Origin: Limnoperna fortunei
Lineage: Eukaryota > Mollusca > Bivalvia > Mytilida > Modiolidae
DNA length: 64,000 nt
Reading direction: 5' to 3'
NCBI GenBank assembly: GCA_944474755.1
Contig: OX104112.1
Span: 62,527,640-62,591,639, forward strand
Under the pieces are notes generated by a model, which had not been told where the DNA came from, made no database searches, and saw only the letters and a program-made list of their open reading frames with translations. The position numbers and the translations under genes were made by a program. Each line of letters starts with the position of its first letter. Position 1 is the first letter of the stretch. Shown one piece after another: positions 48,784 through 58,741 of this stretch.

Positions 48784-48906
48784 AGATTATTTACGTTTTT
48801 TGAAAGGAGATGCATTTTCTCGTCCCTATCTCATCGAAGGGCGCTAGCACTGAGATGAGATATGGGCGAGAAAATGCATAGCGTTTCAAAAAAACGTAAA
48901 TAATCT
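48784..48906. repeat. 123-bp hairpin (inverted repeat)
   Basis: AGATTATTTACGTTTTTTGA ... TGCATTTTCTCG-TCCCTATCTCATC is followed, after a loop of about 18 bases, by its reverse complement GATGAGATATGGGCGAGAAA ... TCAAAAAAACGTAAATAATC. Arms are about 53 bases with few mismatches. No coding frame. It touches the 5' edge of the LINE fragment at 47440-48760. Confidence 0.85.
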
Positions 48907-48909
48907 GTT

Positions 48910-49615
48910 TATCGCTATTTTGCAATTTGTAGAAGTTAAAAACCAATTTCTCATGTTTGCAGCAAAAATATCCACATTTTGACCTATTTTCTTACGAGAA
49001 CTACTTTATACGCGGAGGACTATTGTATATATAAAGTGCCGAACAACTACTTTCGTTTTCATTTGAAAAATGGCGGTCAGATTGAACGCTCAGTTGATGA
49101 CACGTGGAATTTAAGAAAGCTGAAGATACAGGTAAGTTATTTACATAAAATGTTTTTAAAATATGTGCTATGTTATACAGTTCCCTCATTCCAGTGTCTT
49201 TTTACATTATTCATTGTTTCAGTAGCATTTCAAATAGTGAAAGGCGCCTTCTGTCTCTGATATATTTTTATACACGTCAAAGACCTGTATAATTAATGTT
49301 TTTTCATGACCATGGGAAAGTATAAAGCATGTGTCTGTCCTCCGCCGTTCAGTACATAGCAGCGTCGTCCATAAGCCCCTGTGTTTAAAAAAGTGTGTCC
49401 AGGATGCCCCCCTCCCCCCATATTATATGATTTTATGAGAAATCATGTGAGGTCCGCCACTGTACTGGGACTGTGTCAATGAGAAAATAACAATTCAATT
49501 GCAAGATACACACATTAGTCCAGACATTTGGTAATGATAATGTAAAATTTTAGAAGAGCAAATATTTACATTTATTAAGGCAAATTTTTGTTGTTTATAA
49601 ATATTTTTGTTGATA
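48910..49615. other. no certain gene
   Basis: An open frame (48979-49260, plus) has no domain, although CTGAAGATACAG followed by GTAAGT at 49131 would be a good splice donor. Downstream is AT-rich with a C-run (49409-49420). I cannot support a gene. Confidence 0.35.
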
Positions 49616-49621
49616 ATCCTG

Positions 49622-50203
49622 CTACTCGCTATCAGAGTCGGACTCAATTACTCGAACACGTTTACGTCTTCCCTCCATGAAAGAACTACATGGATTGTGT
49701 TCTTGTCCGAAATTAAAATTGAAGTTTCCACCATGGATGATGGTTCCAGGTGGAAAAAACATGGATGCAACTCCTGATATTCCCATTCTTGGACTTGGCT
49801 TGTCATTGTCAACTTTACTTAACGTGCAGAGAGCATTTTCATTTTTTTTCGTCATTTTTTCCACCTGATAGAACTTCTGATATTTCTTTTTGTTTTTTAT
49901 ACTGTTTTTTTGATAACAAAGAAGTGACTGAATATTCTTATGTCCAGTGTGTTGTTGCACTACTGTCAGTGGTAGCCCCTCTTCTATAAGGCGAGTCACT
50001 GCTGTTCGCCTTCCTGAATGATTTGTCAATTTTTTGTCCGTAATGTTTGCCTTAGAGGCAGCTTGTTTCGTCAGTGTTCTTAACTTCCCTTCGCCCATAG
50101 CTAAATTTTTGTACCATATGGAACCATTCTTTCTTGCATGGTTAATTCCCAGGTAAAAAGGGCTTTCATCAGTCATCATGTCTTTCGGTCTTTTATCCTT
50201 GTA
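49622..50203 (-). CDS. recombinase exon 2 (catalytic H-R-H-Y half)
   Basis: Open from the acceptor AG at 50204-50205 to a TAG at 49622. It holds SPFYLGINHARKNGSIWYK, the H-x-x-R box NHSGRRTAV, the GH box and the nucleophile Tyr in LLCYQK. A basic and acidic tail ends ESDSDSE. All four catalytic positions visible in this half are kept and there is no stop, so this exon is intact even though exon 1 is interrupted. Confidence 0.85.
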   Translation of the reverse strand, partial: YKDKRPKDMMTDESPFYLGINHARKNGSIWYKNLAMGEGKLRTLTKQAASKANITDKKLTNHSGRRTAVTRLIEEGLPLTVVQQHTGHKNIQSLLCYQKNSIKNKKKYQKFYQVEKMTKKNENALCTLSKVDNDKPSPRMGISGVASMFFPPGTIIHGGNFNFNFGQEHNPCSSFMEGRRKRVRVIESDSDSE

Positions 50204-50339
50204 CTAAAAACTAGAAGAACAAATTTATCCACAGATAATCATTATTGCAGGTATATTTATAAATATGCAATTAAAATATGGTAAAAAACAGAAAAAAACA
50301 TATATATAACTGTCACCTTATGAAAATGTTATGCTGAGT

Positions 50340-50412
50340 TGATTGATTGATTGGATGTCTGCTTTACGTCCAGCGATCAGTATTTCAGCTATATTCAGGA
50401 CGGGATATGCTG
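50340..50412 (-). mobile_element. SINE family 2, tail fragment
   Basis: TTGATTGATTGATTGGATG, TTTACGTCCAGCGATCAGTA and TTCAGCTATATTCAGGACGG are the reverse complement of the family-2 tail seen at 61580-61620. The rest of the element is missing. Confidence 0.65.
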
Positions 50413-50690
50413 TGCAGATCTGGAGATATTTAAATTTTGAAGATTTTTTTTTAACATGGAGTCTGTGTGAAACAAAAATTATATAGGTGACAGTCTTAAT
50501 TCTGCTTGCTCGAAGTAGTTGACAGTGTATTTTTGAGTTGGGGCTAAAAACAACAGATGGTTGATTATCACAGTATACACACGTCTTTTTTAAAATTTGA
50601 CCTATTTCATTTAAAATTTATGTAGTTCTATGTTGTCACGTTTTTAAGTGAATTTTTTTGTTTTTTAAATTTTGTGCTCAATTTTTGCAA

Positions 50691-51148
50691 ACTTAGGCCA
50701 GACAAAAAATATGTGTGTTTCCGTCACATAGATTTATAAAATAGGTACTAGTAGGTAGGTCGATTTTATTTTTGGTTTTGGGTTTTTTTTTTTGGTTTTT
50801 TGGGAATCGTTTTTGTTAAATTAGTAATTTAATGTTTACCTTTATCTTTTATAACTTTGTAGGTGTAAAGCTTGTAAGTTTCAAGAATTTACTATAAAGC
50901 CTTTAAAGGTATACACTAATACAGTCATTGAAACTATCAATTTCGTTACAAGCGTTCATATGTTTACATATTTCGCCGCCATGTTGGGGCGGAAGTATGA
51001 AAATAGAACTAAATCCCGGAACAATACCAGGAGTTTTCCAGTTCGAAGTAACCTCCGTTAAAAACGCCAAAAAAAACTTTAGGGTCGGCTTCAAAAAAGT
51101 AGGTAGGGTCGGGTAACCGGAAACACACATATTTTTTTTTGCCTAAGT
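50691..51148. repeat. probable foldback element with about 30-bp terminal inverted repeats
   Basis: The left end ACTTAGGCCAGACAAAAAAT then ATGTGTGTTTCCG is mirrored at 51110-51148 (CGGAAACACACATATT ... GCCTAAGT), with a 3-base insertion on the left. Inside, GTAGGTAGGTCGA near 50750 faces TAGGGTCGGCTTC and GTAGGTAGGGTCGG on the right. No clear target duplication. Confidence 0.6.
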
Positions 51149-51224
51149 GAAGAACTTTCTGAACGTCCTCCTTTTTTTCCTTATGTAAAATATATTATGA
51201 TAAAGTGTTACCCTAATTAGAATG

Positions 51225-51266
51225 TATATATATATATATATATTATATATATATATATATATATAA
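51225..51266. repeat. TA microsatellite
   Basis: TA run with one central interruption (TATTATAT). Confidence 0.95.
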
Positions 51267-51720
51267 TACTAGTACATGCACCAACATAAACTATTTGTCA
51301 TATCAATTTTCATGTATGCCTTTTTAAGGCACAAAAAGTTTTTATTTGGAATTTGTTCTCCTTTCACATTGTTTCATATGTTATTTTATTTTTTTTTCAG
51401 ATGTCTTTACTGGGCACTGTCAGTGTGTTTAGTTAGTATTTCCATCTGAACACCTGATATTTTCTGGATAGGATGTTTTTATGCAGCATTTAAAATACAG
51501 ATGAATTACTAGTGTAGTGGATATTTGGTGAGATGTTTAGTTAAGTTGCATTGATTGGTACATAAATTAATAGATCACTGACACATTTTTAACAATTGCT
51601 TCTGCCATGACTGATTATTAAATGTTTGGGTCTTAAGTCAAGAGTACATAATAGAATTAAGAAATGTATGAATAATAAAAGTAAATTACAGGACATCCTA
51701 AAGCACAAGCAGGTCAATAT

Positions 51721-51825
51721 GTTTGTTTGTTTGAATGTTTAATGCCACATTGGGCAATTTTTCAGCTATATCATGGCGTCCAGCTGGAGTACCTGGAGAA
51801 AACCCCAGACCTTCGGTAGTAGGTG
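51721..51825 (-). mobile_element. SINE family 1, 5'-truncated, next to a splice donor
   Basis: GTTTGTTTGTTTGAATGTTT, TTTCAGCTATATCATGGCGT and GGAGAAAACCCCAGACCTTC are the tail and body of family 1 in minus orientation. The head is absent. It lies 34 bases inside the recombinase intron. Confidence 0.75.
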
Positions 51826-52638
51826 AGTCTGCATTGAGAGTCTAAAATGTAAACATACCAATTTATATGCATTCACATGACATTTTAGGGGATTATCTAG
51901 ATCTGCCCATGACTTTGGGGCATACGCTCTGGTGTTTTTACTGTTGGAACCATCTCTCGTCTTTGTAAGCCTTCCATTATACGTGAGAAATGTTTCCTTG
52001 TCATTGCTAACGTATTTGATATCGCCCCATTTCAACTGTCTGTGCTCATGACAACCCCTAAGACCAAAATTGCGAGTATTCAAATACCACAGCAGTGTCA
52101 CTAATCCCTCGGGGTTGTTGATGTCCATTCCACCTGACTCAATCATGACTTCCTCGTCTGAAAAGTCCACAGCATCCGACACATTCGGACGGTTTCCCAT
52201 GCCCATCTCTTTCAGATGTTTTTTCTTTCCAATCAAACAGTCACGTGACTTTTTAAATAACTCACTTAATTTAATATCATGTCCATAATTGTTTATTTTT
52301 AAAAATCTACTGATCATATTGAAATAGCTGTCTAAAGTATTTGGCTGGTATTCATTGGATTCTCCTGGCTTACTTTTTTCTTTTCGCAAACCAATGAAAA
52401 ATTCTTGTAAATATTCATCTAGAGTTTTTGGTTCAATATCAAAAATTTCACACGATACATTTTTTACACTCGTTAAAAAGTCTTGAAACACCTTAACACA
52501 ACCATTCATTTTTCTTTTTGTGTTCAGATTTTCGCGATCTTCCAAAAATTTTGTCCTTTCATTCTCATCATTTGCCACAAATCTGGATGCAAAATTGGTG
52601 GCTGTGTTACTTGATGTGGCAATAAGATTACTTGTGAT

Positions 52639-53029
52639 ATTACTTGTGCTGAAGGGGTCATTGTCTGTGTACTATATCAGCGTACCCAGGGTACTTAAAA
52701 TTTGAGAAATGGTACCCAGGGTACTGCCGCTTAACATAAACGTACCCAGACCAATATTGTTGAATCAAATCCATTATTTTTCAACAGTGTTCATAAATAT
52801 GAACATAATCAAAACAAACTTAACTGTAAATTGTAACAAAGCGCCATTCTTCTATTTATAATTGTGGACCAAATACGCGAAAGAAATAAACGTAATTTCG
52901 TGATACTTACCACACCGGGTACGTTTATGTTAAGCGACAGTACCCAGGGTACCATTTCTCAATTTTTAAGTACCCTGGGTACGCTGATATAGTACCCAGG
53001 TCGACAATGACCCCTTCAGCATTACTTGT
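52639..53029. mobile_element. 373-bp MITE with about 103-bp inverted repeats, 9-bp target duplication, inside recombinase exon 1
   Basis: ATTACTTGT at 52639-52647 and 53021-53029 flank the insert 52648-53020. Its ends read GCTGAAGGGGTCATTGTC on each strand. The inverted similarity runs about 103 bases to 52749 and from 52917, with a 167-base AT-rich centre. Each arm has two near-palindromes GTACCCAGGGTAC. The recombinase reads PYPTSN into the insert and stops 96 bases inside. The 9-bp duplication and long arms suggest a MULE-type or other 9-bp-duplicating family; the superfamily is an inference. Confidence 0.92.
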
Positions 53030-53233
53030 AGGATAAGGAAAGTCTGATAAAGTTTCAGGTTTGATAAAGTTTTCGTCCAGAAAATCTAATTCTTTAAATG
53101 TCCAATAATTGAGTGAAAAATTTACAGGTTCAAATGGGGGTTCATTTTCTTGCTCTTCATTATTTACAATCTCATGAAGAAATGAATCCATATCAAAAGA
53201 GGAATCACATAGGTCTGAATTATTCCCTGCCAT

Positions 53234-53640
53234 TGCGTGTCTGTGGCTGAAAGGGGGGGGGTGCAGACGTACACAATTTTTCAGCCATTTTTTTATTGAA
53301 GGTCTCAAACTTTTTGAATTGGAAGAATTCTCTCAAAAAATCAAAAAAGATTATATTTTTTATTGATAAATATGTGAAACACGATGCAATAGTTCATTTT
53401 AATAGTACGCTTGTTTACGATGATTTGTTTACATAACATTCCATTGATCCGATTTTAGTTACATAACGACGATGCGGAATGGCTGTTAGAAATTGCGCCC
53501 CGATTCTGATTGGTTTCAAGTCGCGAAAGCTTCGATTGGCTCGGGCGTTTTAGAAATTACTACGCGCTGGCAACGTGCGTGCTTGCTTGACAGCGAAACG
53601 AGATGGGCCCATCTCAAGCTAGTAGAGTGATATGGAATCA
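53234..53640 (-). promoter_or_regulatory. candidate promoter of the recombinase gene
   Basis: Immediately upstream of the ATG lies a C/T-rich tract and, at 53500-53560, two CCAAT-type boxes on the minus strand (CCAATC reading as GATTGGT and GATTGGC) in a segment with several CpGs, richer in GC than its surroundings. A start 75 bases upstream (53308) is also in frame. Promoter activity is an inference. Confidence 0.35.
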
Positions 53641-53844
53641 TATCGCACACAAAGATCAAAGGAAAATACTGCAAAATAGCGATAATTTGGTATATTTACA
53701 ATTACACGAAGTATTTACCCCTTTATCCCACTGTCAATACGTGTTTTTCCATAGACTTACGCGCCATACTGTATCTTTTTTTAAGTCAATATATTAAGTA
53801 CAATAGAGTTTTTTGTCATGTCTAAATATAATTGTACAATTGCA

Positions 53845-54760
53845 TGTAAACAAAAACTGTTATCTGAAGTGGAATATCCCTTTCGAAAGACTGCTTGAGA
53901 TTTGTGATAAGCTCTGAGTAGTTCGCAAATTCTGTAAGTCTGTAATTCAAGATAGCTGTAAAAAAATTTCCTAAATTTAAGGTAAGTTTGATAGCCCTAT
54001 ATAAATCGGGGTCCTTCGGTCATCTTTATTTTTATAAATAACCTCAATAATTCCGATGGTTCATATTTTAAGAAATATTCCATTATCTAAAATAGTTTTA
54101 AACAGTTTTGTGTGCTTTTGAGTTTTTCAACTTCTTTATGGCAAAAACTATTTCGTCCTCCCAGATTGGATCGTTTAAAATAGCTTGCGTGTATTCGTCT
54201 TTGTTATTATCAATATCAATATCGTCATTGACATTTGCATCATCTGGATCGTCATTCTGGTTCAAATCCTTAAAATATTCGTAAAAATAATTAATGTTAA
54301 CTTGACCCCCGACTTTCTTTTCATTTCCGCTAAATTTATTGATAATATTCCAGAAATTTTTGTAATCGCGTTTTGCTGTTTTTCTCAGTTCTCTTTCTAA
54401 TTTGAAGGCGTGCTTACCGTAAGCTCTATAAAGTTCATATTTATATGATTTACTGGCGGATTTAATATCAGACTTTGGATAAACTTTTTTGGAAAAGCTA
54501 TATTTTCGTTTAGCCCTATGAAAGAGTTTTCGCTTTTCATGACAGTTGTCGTTAAACCAGTAATTATTTTTTTTTGTTTTAGTTAATGTTTGAATTTTTA
54601 CTAAATGTGTTCTTTGGTGTATTTATAAAAACTTCCGAATTTTTTTTTGACAACGCTATTTACATCGTCTGCTACAGGAGCATTTTTTATCGTGTCTAGA
54701 TCGTTAACAAAAGAATCAATAAATCGCGTTTGTTTCTAACCCATCTTCGAAACCGGTTTT
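53845..54760 (-). pseudogene. LINE linker and reverse transcriptase fragment, ATG-less
   Basis: A long minus-strand frame without any ATG runs from about 54570 to 54058. It contains NYYWFNDNCHEKRKLFHRAK (the 'PWFN-EC---R--F--A-' block after the endonuclease), KTAKRDYKNFWNIINKFSG and EDEIVFAIKKLKNSKAHKTV (start of RT). Shifted frames continue IIEVIYKNKDDR (normally 'KKGDR-DP-NYRG') and NLGNFFTAILNYRLTEFANY (normally 'CLGKLFT-ILN-RL'). Upstream, DSFVNDLDTIKNAPVADDVN extends the linker to about 54760. The RT palm is absent. Inactive. Confidence 0.7.
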
Positions 54761-54877
54761 AGTCTTTGTCAAATCTGTTTATATTGGCAGCGTGTTCATT
54801 ACTATCAGAATAGATGTCTTTCGAGTCGTGCGTATTCGGAATTTTTTTGTAAATTACATACTCCGTGGTCACGTGAT

Positions 54878-54908
54878 TTTGGTATTTTTTTCCACATACG
54901 TACTTCCG
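54878..54908 (+). promoter_or_regulatory. left copy of a shared inverted terminal-like sequence (ETS-like core)
   Basis: TTTTCCACATACGTACTTCCGGT ends about ten bases before the THAP start codon. The reverse complement of 60791-60813 reads TTTTCCTCAAGCGTACTTCCGGT: 19 of 23 bases agree. It could be the terminal inverted repeat of the two-gene element. ACTTCCGGT is also the reverse of an ETS-factor core (ACCGGAAGT), so a promoter role is possible as well. Confidence 0.5.
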
Positions 54909-55139
54909 GTAAACAACATGAACTCCGAGAAAGAAATTAAAGAAACCAAGTGGTACCATTGTGCAGCTGTTGGGTGTACTTCAGATGACAGGAAGAGATT
55001 AAAATATCCCTACATGCAAAATGTAACTTTTTATCCATTCCCAACTGCCAATAAGAATCTAAAAATGCGTCAGAAATGGTTAAAGTTGCTTATACTAAAT
55101 GTTACACCCCCATGCGCTCAGCGTTTTGCTTGCATTTGA

Positions 55140-55718
55140 TTATTATTTCATACAGTACCTTTATAGTGCTAAAATCCGATTTGAAAAAAAACTACACGAT
55201 AGCACGTCCATATTTTATATTATGCCTTTGTTGTTGAAATATCCGAAATCGTCCTTGACATTTGCTACGGGAATTTTACATAGGAAGTCAACCATTTGAG
55301 TTTCTAAAGGGACCTAGCGTTGTTTTCAAAAAGATCGTCTGCTTTCGTAACGTTCAATGGTATTCGGATAAACCGCGAGGCTTTTCCCGCCTTAACTGCA
55401 GACAACATGACCCGAAGGATTTCGAATAGATAACAATTGACTCTTCCAAACATACACTTCCGTGGTAATTTAGGTCAAACTTTACTATAGAAAAGGGCTC
55501 TATCAAAGTGAAAAAAATCTGTCGCATTTCAAACTGCCGACTATCACTTGGATATAATTGTTGTTGTCAGTTTACACATTCTGTAATCTACAAAAGGAGC
55601 ATAAGCTGGACCAAACGCGGTAAGCAGTTTTTATTTGTCAGCTAAAAAACCGCTATATTGCCGCTTCGAAACTTACTATAGGCGTGATGATAGATATTTT
55701 GAACCCAACTTTAAACAG
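55140..55718 (+). other. intron 1 of the THAP transposase gene
   Basis: No coding match was found in this interval. It ends at a TTTAAACAG acceptor in phase with the second half of the THAP finger. Confidence 0.55.
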
Positions 55719-55892
55719 TGAGTGTGTTTTCTCCACTTTGTTGATGGAAAAACTACGCCTGAGCATCCATACCCAGGGTTATTTGACTACAACAATTTTA
55801 GACAAATTTCCACCAAGTATGGAAACAAACCACGGGTGCAAAGATCGTCGGAAACGCTGAGAAAGTTGGAGAAAAATCCAGGATTGCCCTAG

Positions 55893-56632
55893 TCTAGAGA
55901 CAGTCGCCTCCATGTTTAGGATCATTAAGTGGTAAATTGCCAACTTTAGGTTTGTATGCAGTAAAATAAAAGAAAAAATAAACAGGTTATAAACAAACAA
56001 CTTTCATTTACAGTAAGACCATAAAATTGGAGTTGGGAGAAAATTTACTAAGTTGTAACATAAGAAAAATAGGTTCTTACACTCGTATTGGAGGTTATTG
56101 GATTTTTCAAGTCTTGATAGTTAACTATTAAATTTAAAATTCCATAATATAACTTAAAACTCTATAAGTTAACCATCTCGATGCATGTAATATTCAGTTT
56201 TGTGGTATTTTTGCGACATAATGCTATAAGTACTTAGTTATTCATTTTTTATACTTTTCTATGTAATAAATTATATACATGTCAGAATTTCATTCTTATC
56301 AGAAACATAGAGTTCGATACTCACTGACGGCAGGGTGTACTCGACTCCAATCTTAATTGACAAGAATTGCCAGTTTTCCTATTGCAATTGGGGTTTTCTC
56401 CGGGAACTCTGGCTTCCTCCCCCAATACAAACTGGATGCCATGATATAGCTGAAAGTGGTGTTAAAACACCAAACAAACAAACAGTTCCTGTTATATTGG
56501 AACACATGTTTCCTATGGCCATATTTCATCTAGTTCTGTTTATAATTATAATATTTGCTTTTCTGATGAACAGTTTCAATATTCTTGTTTGTTAAGTAAT
56601 ACTCCAAACATTATATGTATTTATTTTTTCAG
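55893..56632 (+). other. intron 2 of the THAP transposase gene, with a SINE
   Basis: Ends in a strong acceptor (TTATTTTTTCAG) at 56632. It contains a 5'-truncated SINE at 56311-56484. The exon-2 donor was not fixed and may be upstream of 55893. Confidence 0.55.
56311..56484 (+). mobile_element. SINE family 1, 5'-truncated
   Basis: Starts at the B-box region (GTTCGATACTCACTGACGGC), keeps GTTTTCTCCGGGAACTCTGG and CATGATATAGCTGAAAGTGG, and ends (CAAA)n. It lies in the same orientation as the transposase intron that holds it. Confidence 0.8.
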
Positions 56633-57855
56633 ATACTTGATGAAGCTGCACCGAAGATTAAATACTGGTCTGGAAAACAAAGTGCAGATGATGTTAATTA
56701 CCATGTGGAAATGCAGAGAAAAAAATCAGGACCAAGGAGAAAATTAAACCGATTTCAGGAATACATAATTACACTACTGAAGCTTAGATTAAATCTTCTT
56801 TCGTTTTTTAATCGGATTTGTTTTCTGTGTCAGAGTCTCGGGTATCACGGATTTTCACCACCTGGATAAAAATGATGTATACAGTCTACATTCAATTAAT
56901 GAAATGACCTGCAAGAGAAAAGATCTGAAAACATATGCCATTATCATTCAAGAAAAATTTTCCAATGACAACCAGCATTATAGACAGCACAGAAATTTTT
57001 ATACAAAAGCCTAAATCACTGACAGCACAAAGCATAACCTACAGTTCATTCAAATCTCATAATATGTTTAAAGTCATGGTTTCCATAGAACCTCCAGGAG
57101 CTTTTTCATTTATTTCTGACCTCTGGGGTGGAAACACTTCTGATCGTTACATAACTGAAAATTCTGGATACTTGGATAATATTTGTCCTGGAGATAAAGT
57201 AATGACAGATAAAGGCTTCACCATCCGAGATTTACTTACAGAAAAAGGACAACTCTAGTAATTCCACCATTTACGCGCAAATGTAATTGGGGCAAAGACC
57301 GTCGACTTACCTCTGCAGAAGTTTTGAAATCTATAAACATTAATGAATCCCATAGAATTCCTGTTGAAAGGGCAATTAGACGACTGAAAAAATTCGCATG
57401 TTGACGGGTGTGATGGACCTAAATACAAACCTTTAGCCAGTCAGATTGTAAAAGTATCAGGTTTTTTGTGCAATTTGGATGAACCACTAGTAAAGAAATG
57501 AAATATTATTCTCAATTTATTTATTGAAACGAAAAAAAAAATACTCGTGTCAATCTTTTCTAGAACAAATTAACCAAAGGCTAAGAATAATACCATTAAA
57601 CGCAACAGTGAACATATATGACAAAACAACACTCAAGTAAAAAAAAGCCATCAATACAAACTCAATAAGAGAAAACTCAGGTGCTGCAGAAGAGTATACA
57701 ATATCAGCCTGTTGCAACACATACATCAAGTCACTAGCAGCCTAATTTTGGCAAGTCAAGTTCAGAAAAGTTAGATACCTGACAAAGACAAAACCAACAT
57801 GTCTGATTTGAGTGGGATTTAATGTCACTTTGTCAGTTATATTTTACCTTCTTAC

Positions 57856-58003
57856 TTTTATTGGGTATAAAAAGGTGTACCAGTGAAAACCATTGACTTT
57901 AAGTTGGAAAACAGACAATCACTTTCATTTTCGAGCACACACTGCCTGCATCCTCATGTGTTGACTTACTACCATGTGAGCAGATCACTAACTACCTTAT
58001 ATT
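57856..58003 (-). mobile_element. probable SINE family 1, decayed, between the two converging genes
   Basis: 'tttattgggtataaaaaggtgtaccagtgaaaac', 'ttggaaaacagacaatca', 'cgagcacacactgcctgcat' and 'gcagatcactaactacctta' follow the order of the minus-strand SINE at 35261. Many changes. Confidence 0.4.
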
Positions 58004-58026
58004 TTAAATTACTAAGGCACACACAA

Positions 58027-58741
58027 TTAACATTTATCCGGAATATGTATTTTTAAATACTTTTTGAAAAACATGTCACATTTGTTTACAATATCATTAA
58101 AGTACTCTTTATCAAATTGAATTCTTTCATGAATAAAACCTTTCAATGTATAAAAAATAAAATAACACCAATTCAATCCACATATACCCATTTGTCCTTG
58201 AATCTGAGTATACCAAGCACAGTCTTGGCGTAATCTTACTGAATTGTTTTCATCTATATACAAATTGTATGGGCCTTTACTTGCAGTGCATGCCTCGTAA
58301 GGTGTGTAATCTTTGTAAGAATAAGAGCATTTAATCTCCATGATACTAGTACCACAACACTTGAACGAGTCCATTTGGTGATGCCCCTAAATATAGCTTC
58401 TCTGAATAAACATACAGCCCACATGTTGACACATTTGCTTTTTTGTGAGTCGATTATCTGGTAGTATACAACTGTCTTGCAATTGGTTCATGCTGTTTTC
58501 CGAAATTCAAAGCTTTGCTGTGTATTGGCTTATCTGTTGCAAAGATTTGTTTACTTATATAGTTTTGATGGTCATCTCCAAATTTAAAATGTAAAACTGA
58601 ATGGAAAAGTGAAGCTGTTATTCTTCCCTTTCTATACAAGTACCAGTCTTCATTATTAGTTTGTCCACGTGTAAGCCTTTCAATGTCATTGATAACAGTT
58701 GCAGTATGGTATGACTGTAACAATTCTTCAAATTTTACCAC
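58027..58741 (-). pseudogene. YqaJ nuclease domain region
   Basis: Two open pieces, 58454-58741 and 58027-58374, hold the N- and C-terminal halves of the YqaJ fold. The active-site aspartate of the SPDG box reads Asn (SPNG, 58366-58386). The E and K of EIKC are present (58327-58341). A stop and a frameshift lie between the halves. Even with the frame repaired the nuclease would lack one metal-binding acid, if the usual alignment holds. Confidence 0.75.

Larger units (their letters stand above)
50204..51858 (-). other. phase-0 intron of the recombinase gene, with nested repeats
   Basis: 1,655 bases between GTATGT and TTTTTAG. It contains a SINE family-1 fragment next to the donor (51721-51825), a TA microsatellite (51225-51266), an inverted-repeat element (50691-51148) and a SINE family-2 tail (50340-50412). 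No coding part of the recombinase lies in it. Confidence 0.75.
49622..53233 (-). pseudogene. Crypton-type tyrosine recombinase gene, two exons, split by a MITE
   Basis: Exon 1 runs from an ATG at 53233 (MAGNNSDLCDSS, acidic leader) to 51859, interrupted by a 373-bp insert at 52648-53020. Exon 2 is 50203-49622. The exon junction is phase 0: ...HVNAYKL|YKDKRPKDMMTD, donor GTATGT, acceptor TTTTTAG. The core includes [50 protein letters not shown] (first catalytic Arg region), LTNHSGRRTAVTRL (H-x-x-R), VVQQHTGHKNIQSLLCYQK (GH and nucleophile Tyr). This is the recombinase type seen in Cryptons and their domesticated relatives. Without the insert and one target-duplication copy the frame is open for about 524 codons. 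Whether it is a transposon or a host-recruited gene is undecided. Confidence 0.85.
54918..57501 (+). pseudogene. THAP-HTH-DDE (DDE_Tnp_4-type) transposase gene, three exons, decayed
   Basis: Exon 1 (54918 to about 55120) starts MNSEKEIKETKWYHCAAVGC and continues FYPFPTANKNLKMRQKWLKL: the first half of a THAP zinc finger. Exon 2 (from about 55719) supplies VCFLHF (C-x2-H), completing the C2CH set, then FVDGKTTPEHPYPGLFDYN. Exon 3 (56633-57501) has SGPRRKLNRFQEYIITLLKL, a helix-turn-helix SESRVSRIFTTW, IIDSTEIF (first Asp, 56982), VMTDKGFTIRDLL (second Asp, 57208) and IPVERAIRRLKKF (Glu, 57366), then a natural end at 57501. Exon 2 begins with TGA, perhaps a former CGA. Exon 3 has frameshifts near 56805, 57255 and 57400 and two TGA stops at about 56905-56935. 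The exon-1 donor is unclear. Confidence 0.8.

Noticed and set aside
48979..49260. 93-codon open frame containing a GTAAGT donor
   Set aside because: The donor is good but no acceptor-linked partner exon or domain was found.
52925..53308. 127-codon recombinase N-terminus as a separate small protein
   Set aside because: Its last 32 codons lie within the MITE. The true continuation is on the other side of the insert in the same frame.
53603..53797. Plus-strand ORF divergent from the recombinase gene
   Set aside because: It starts in a CpG-richer segment, but 64 codons without a domain or donor site are not enough to call a gene.
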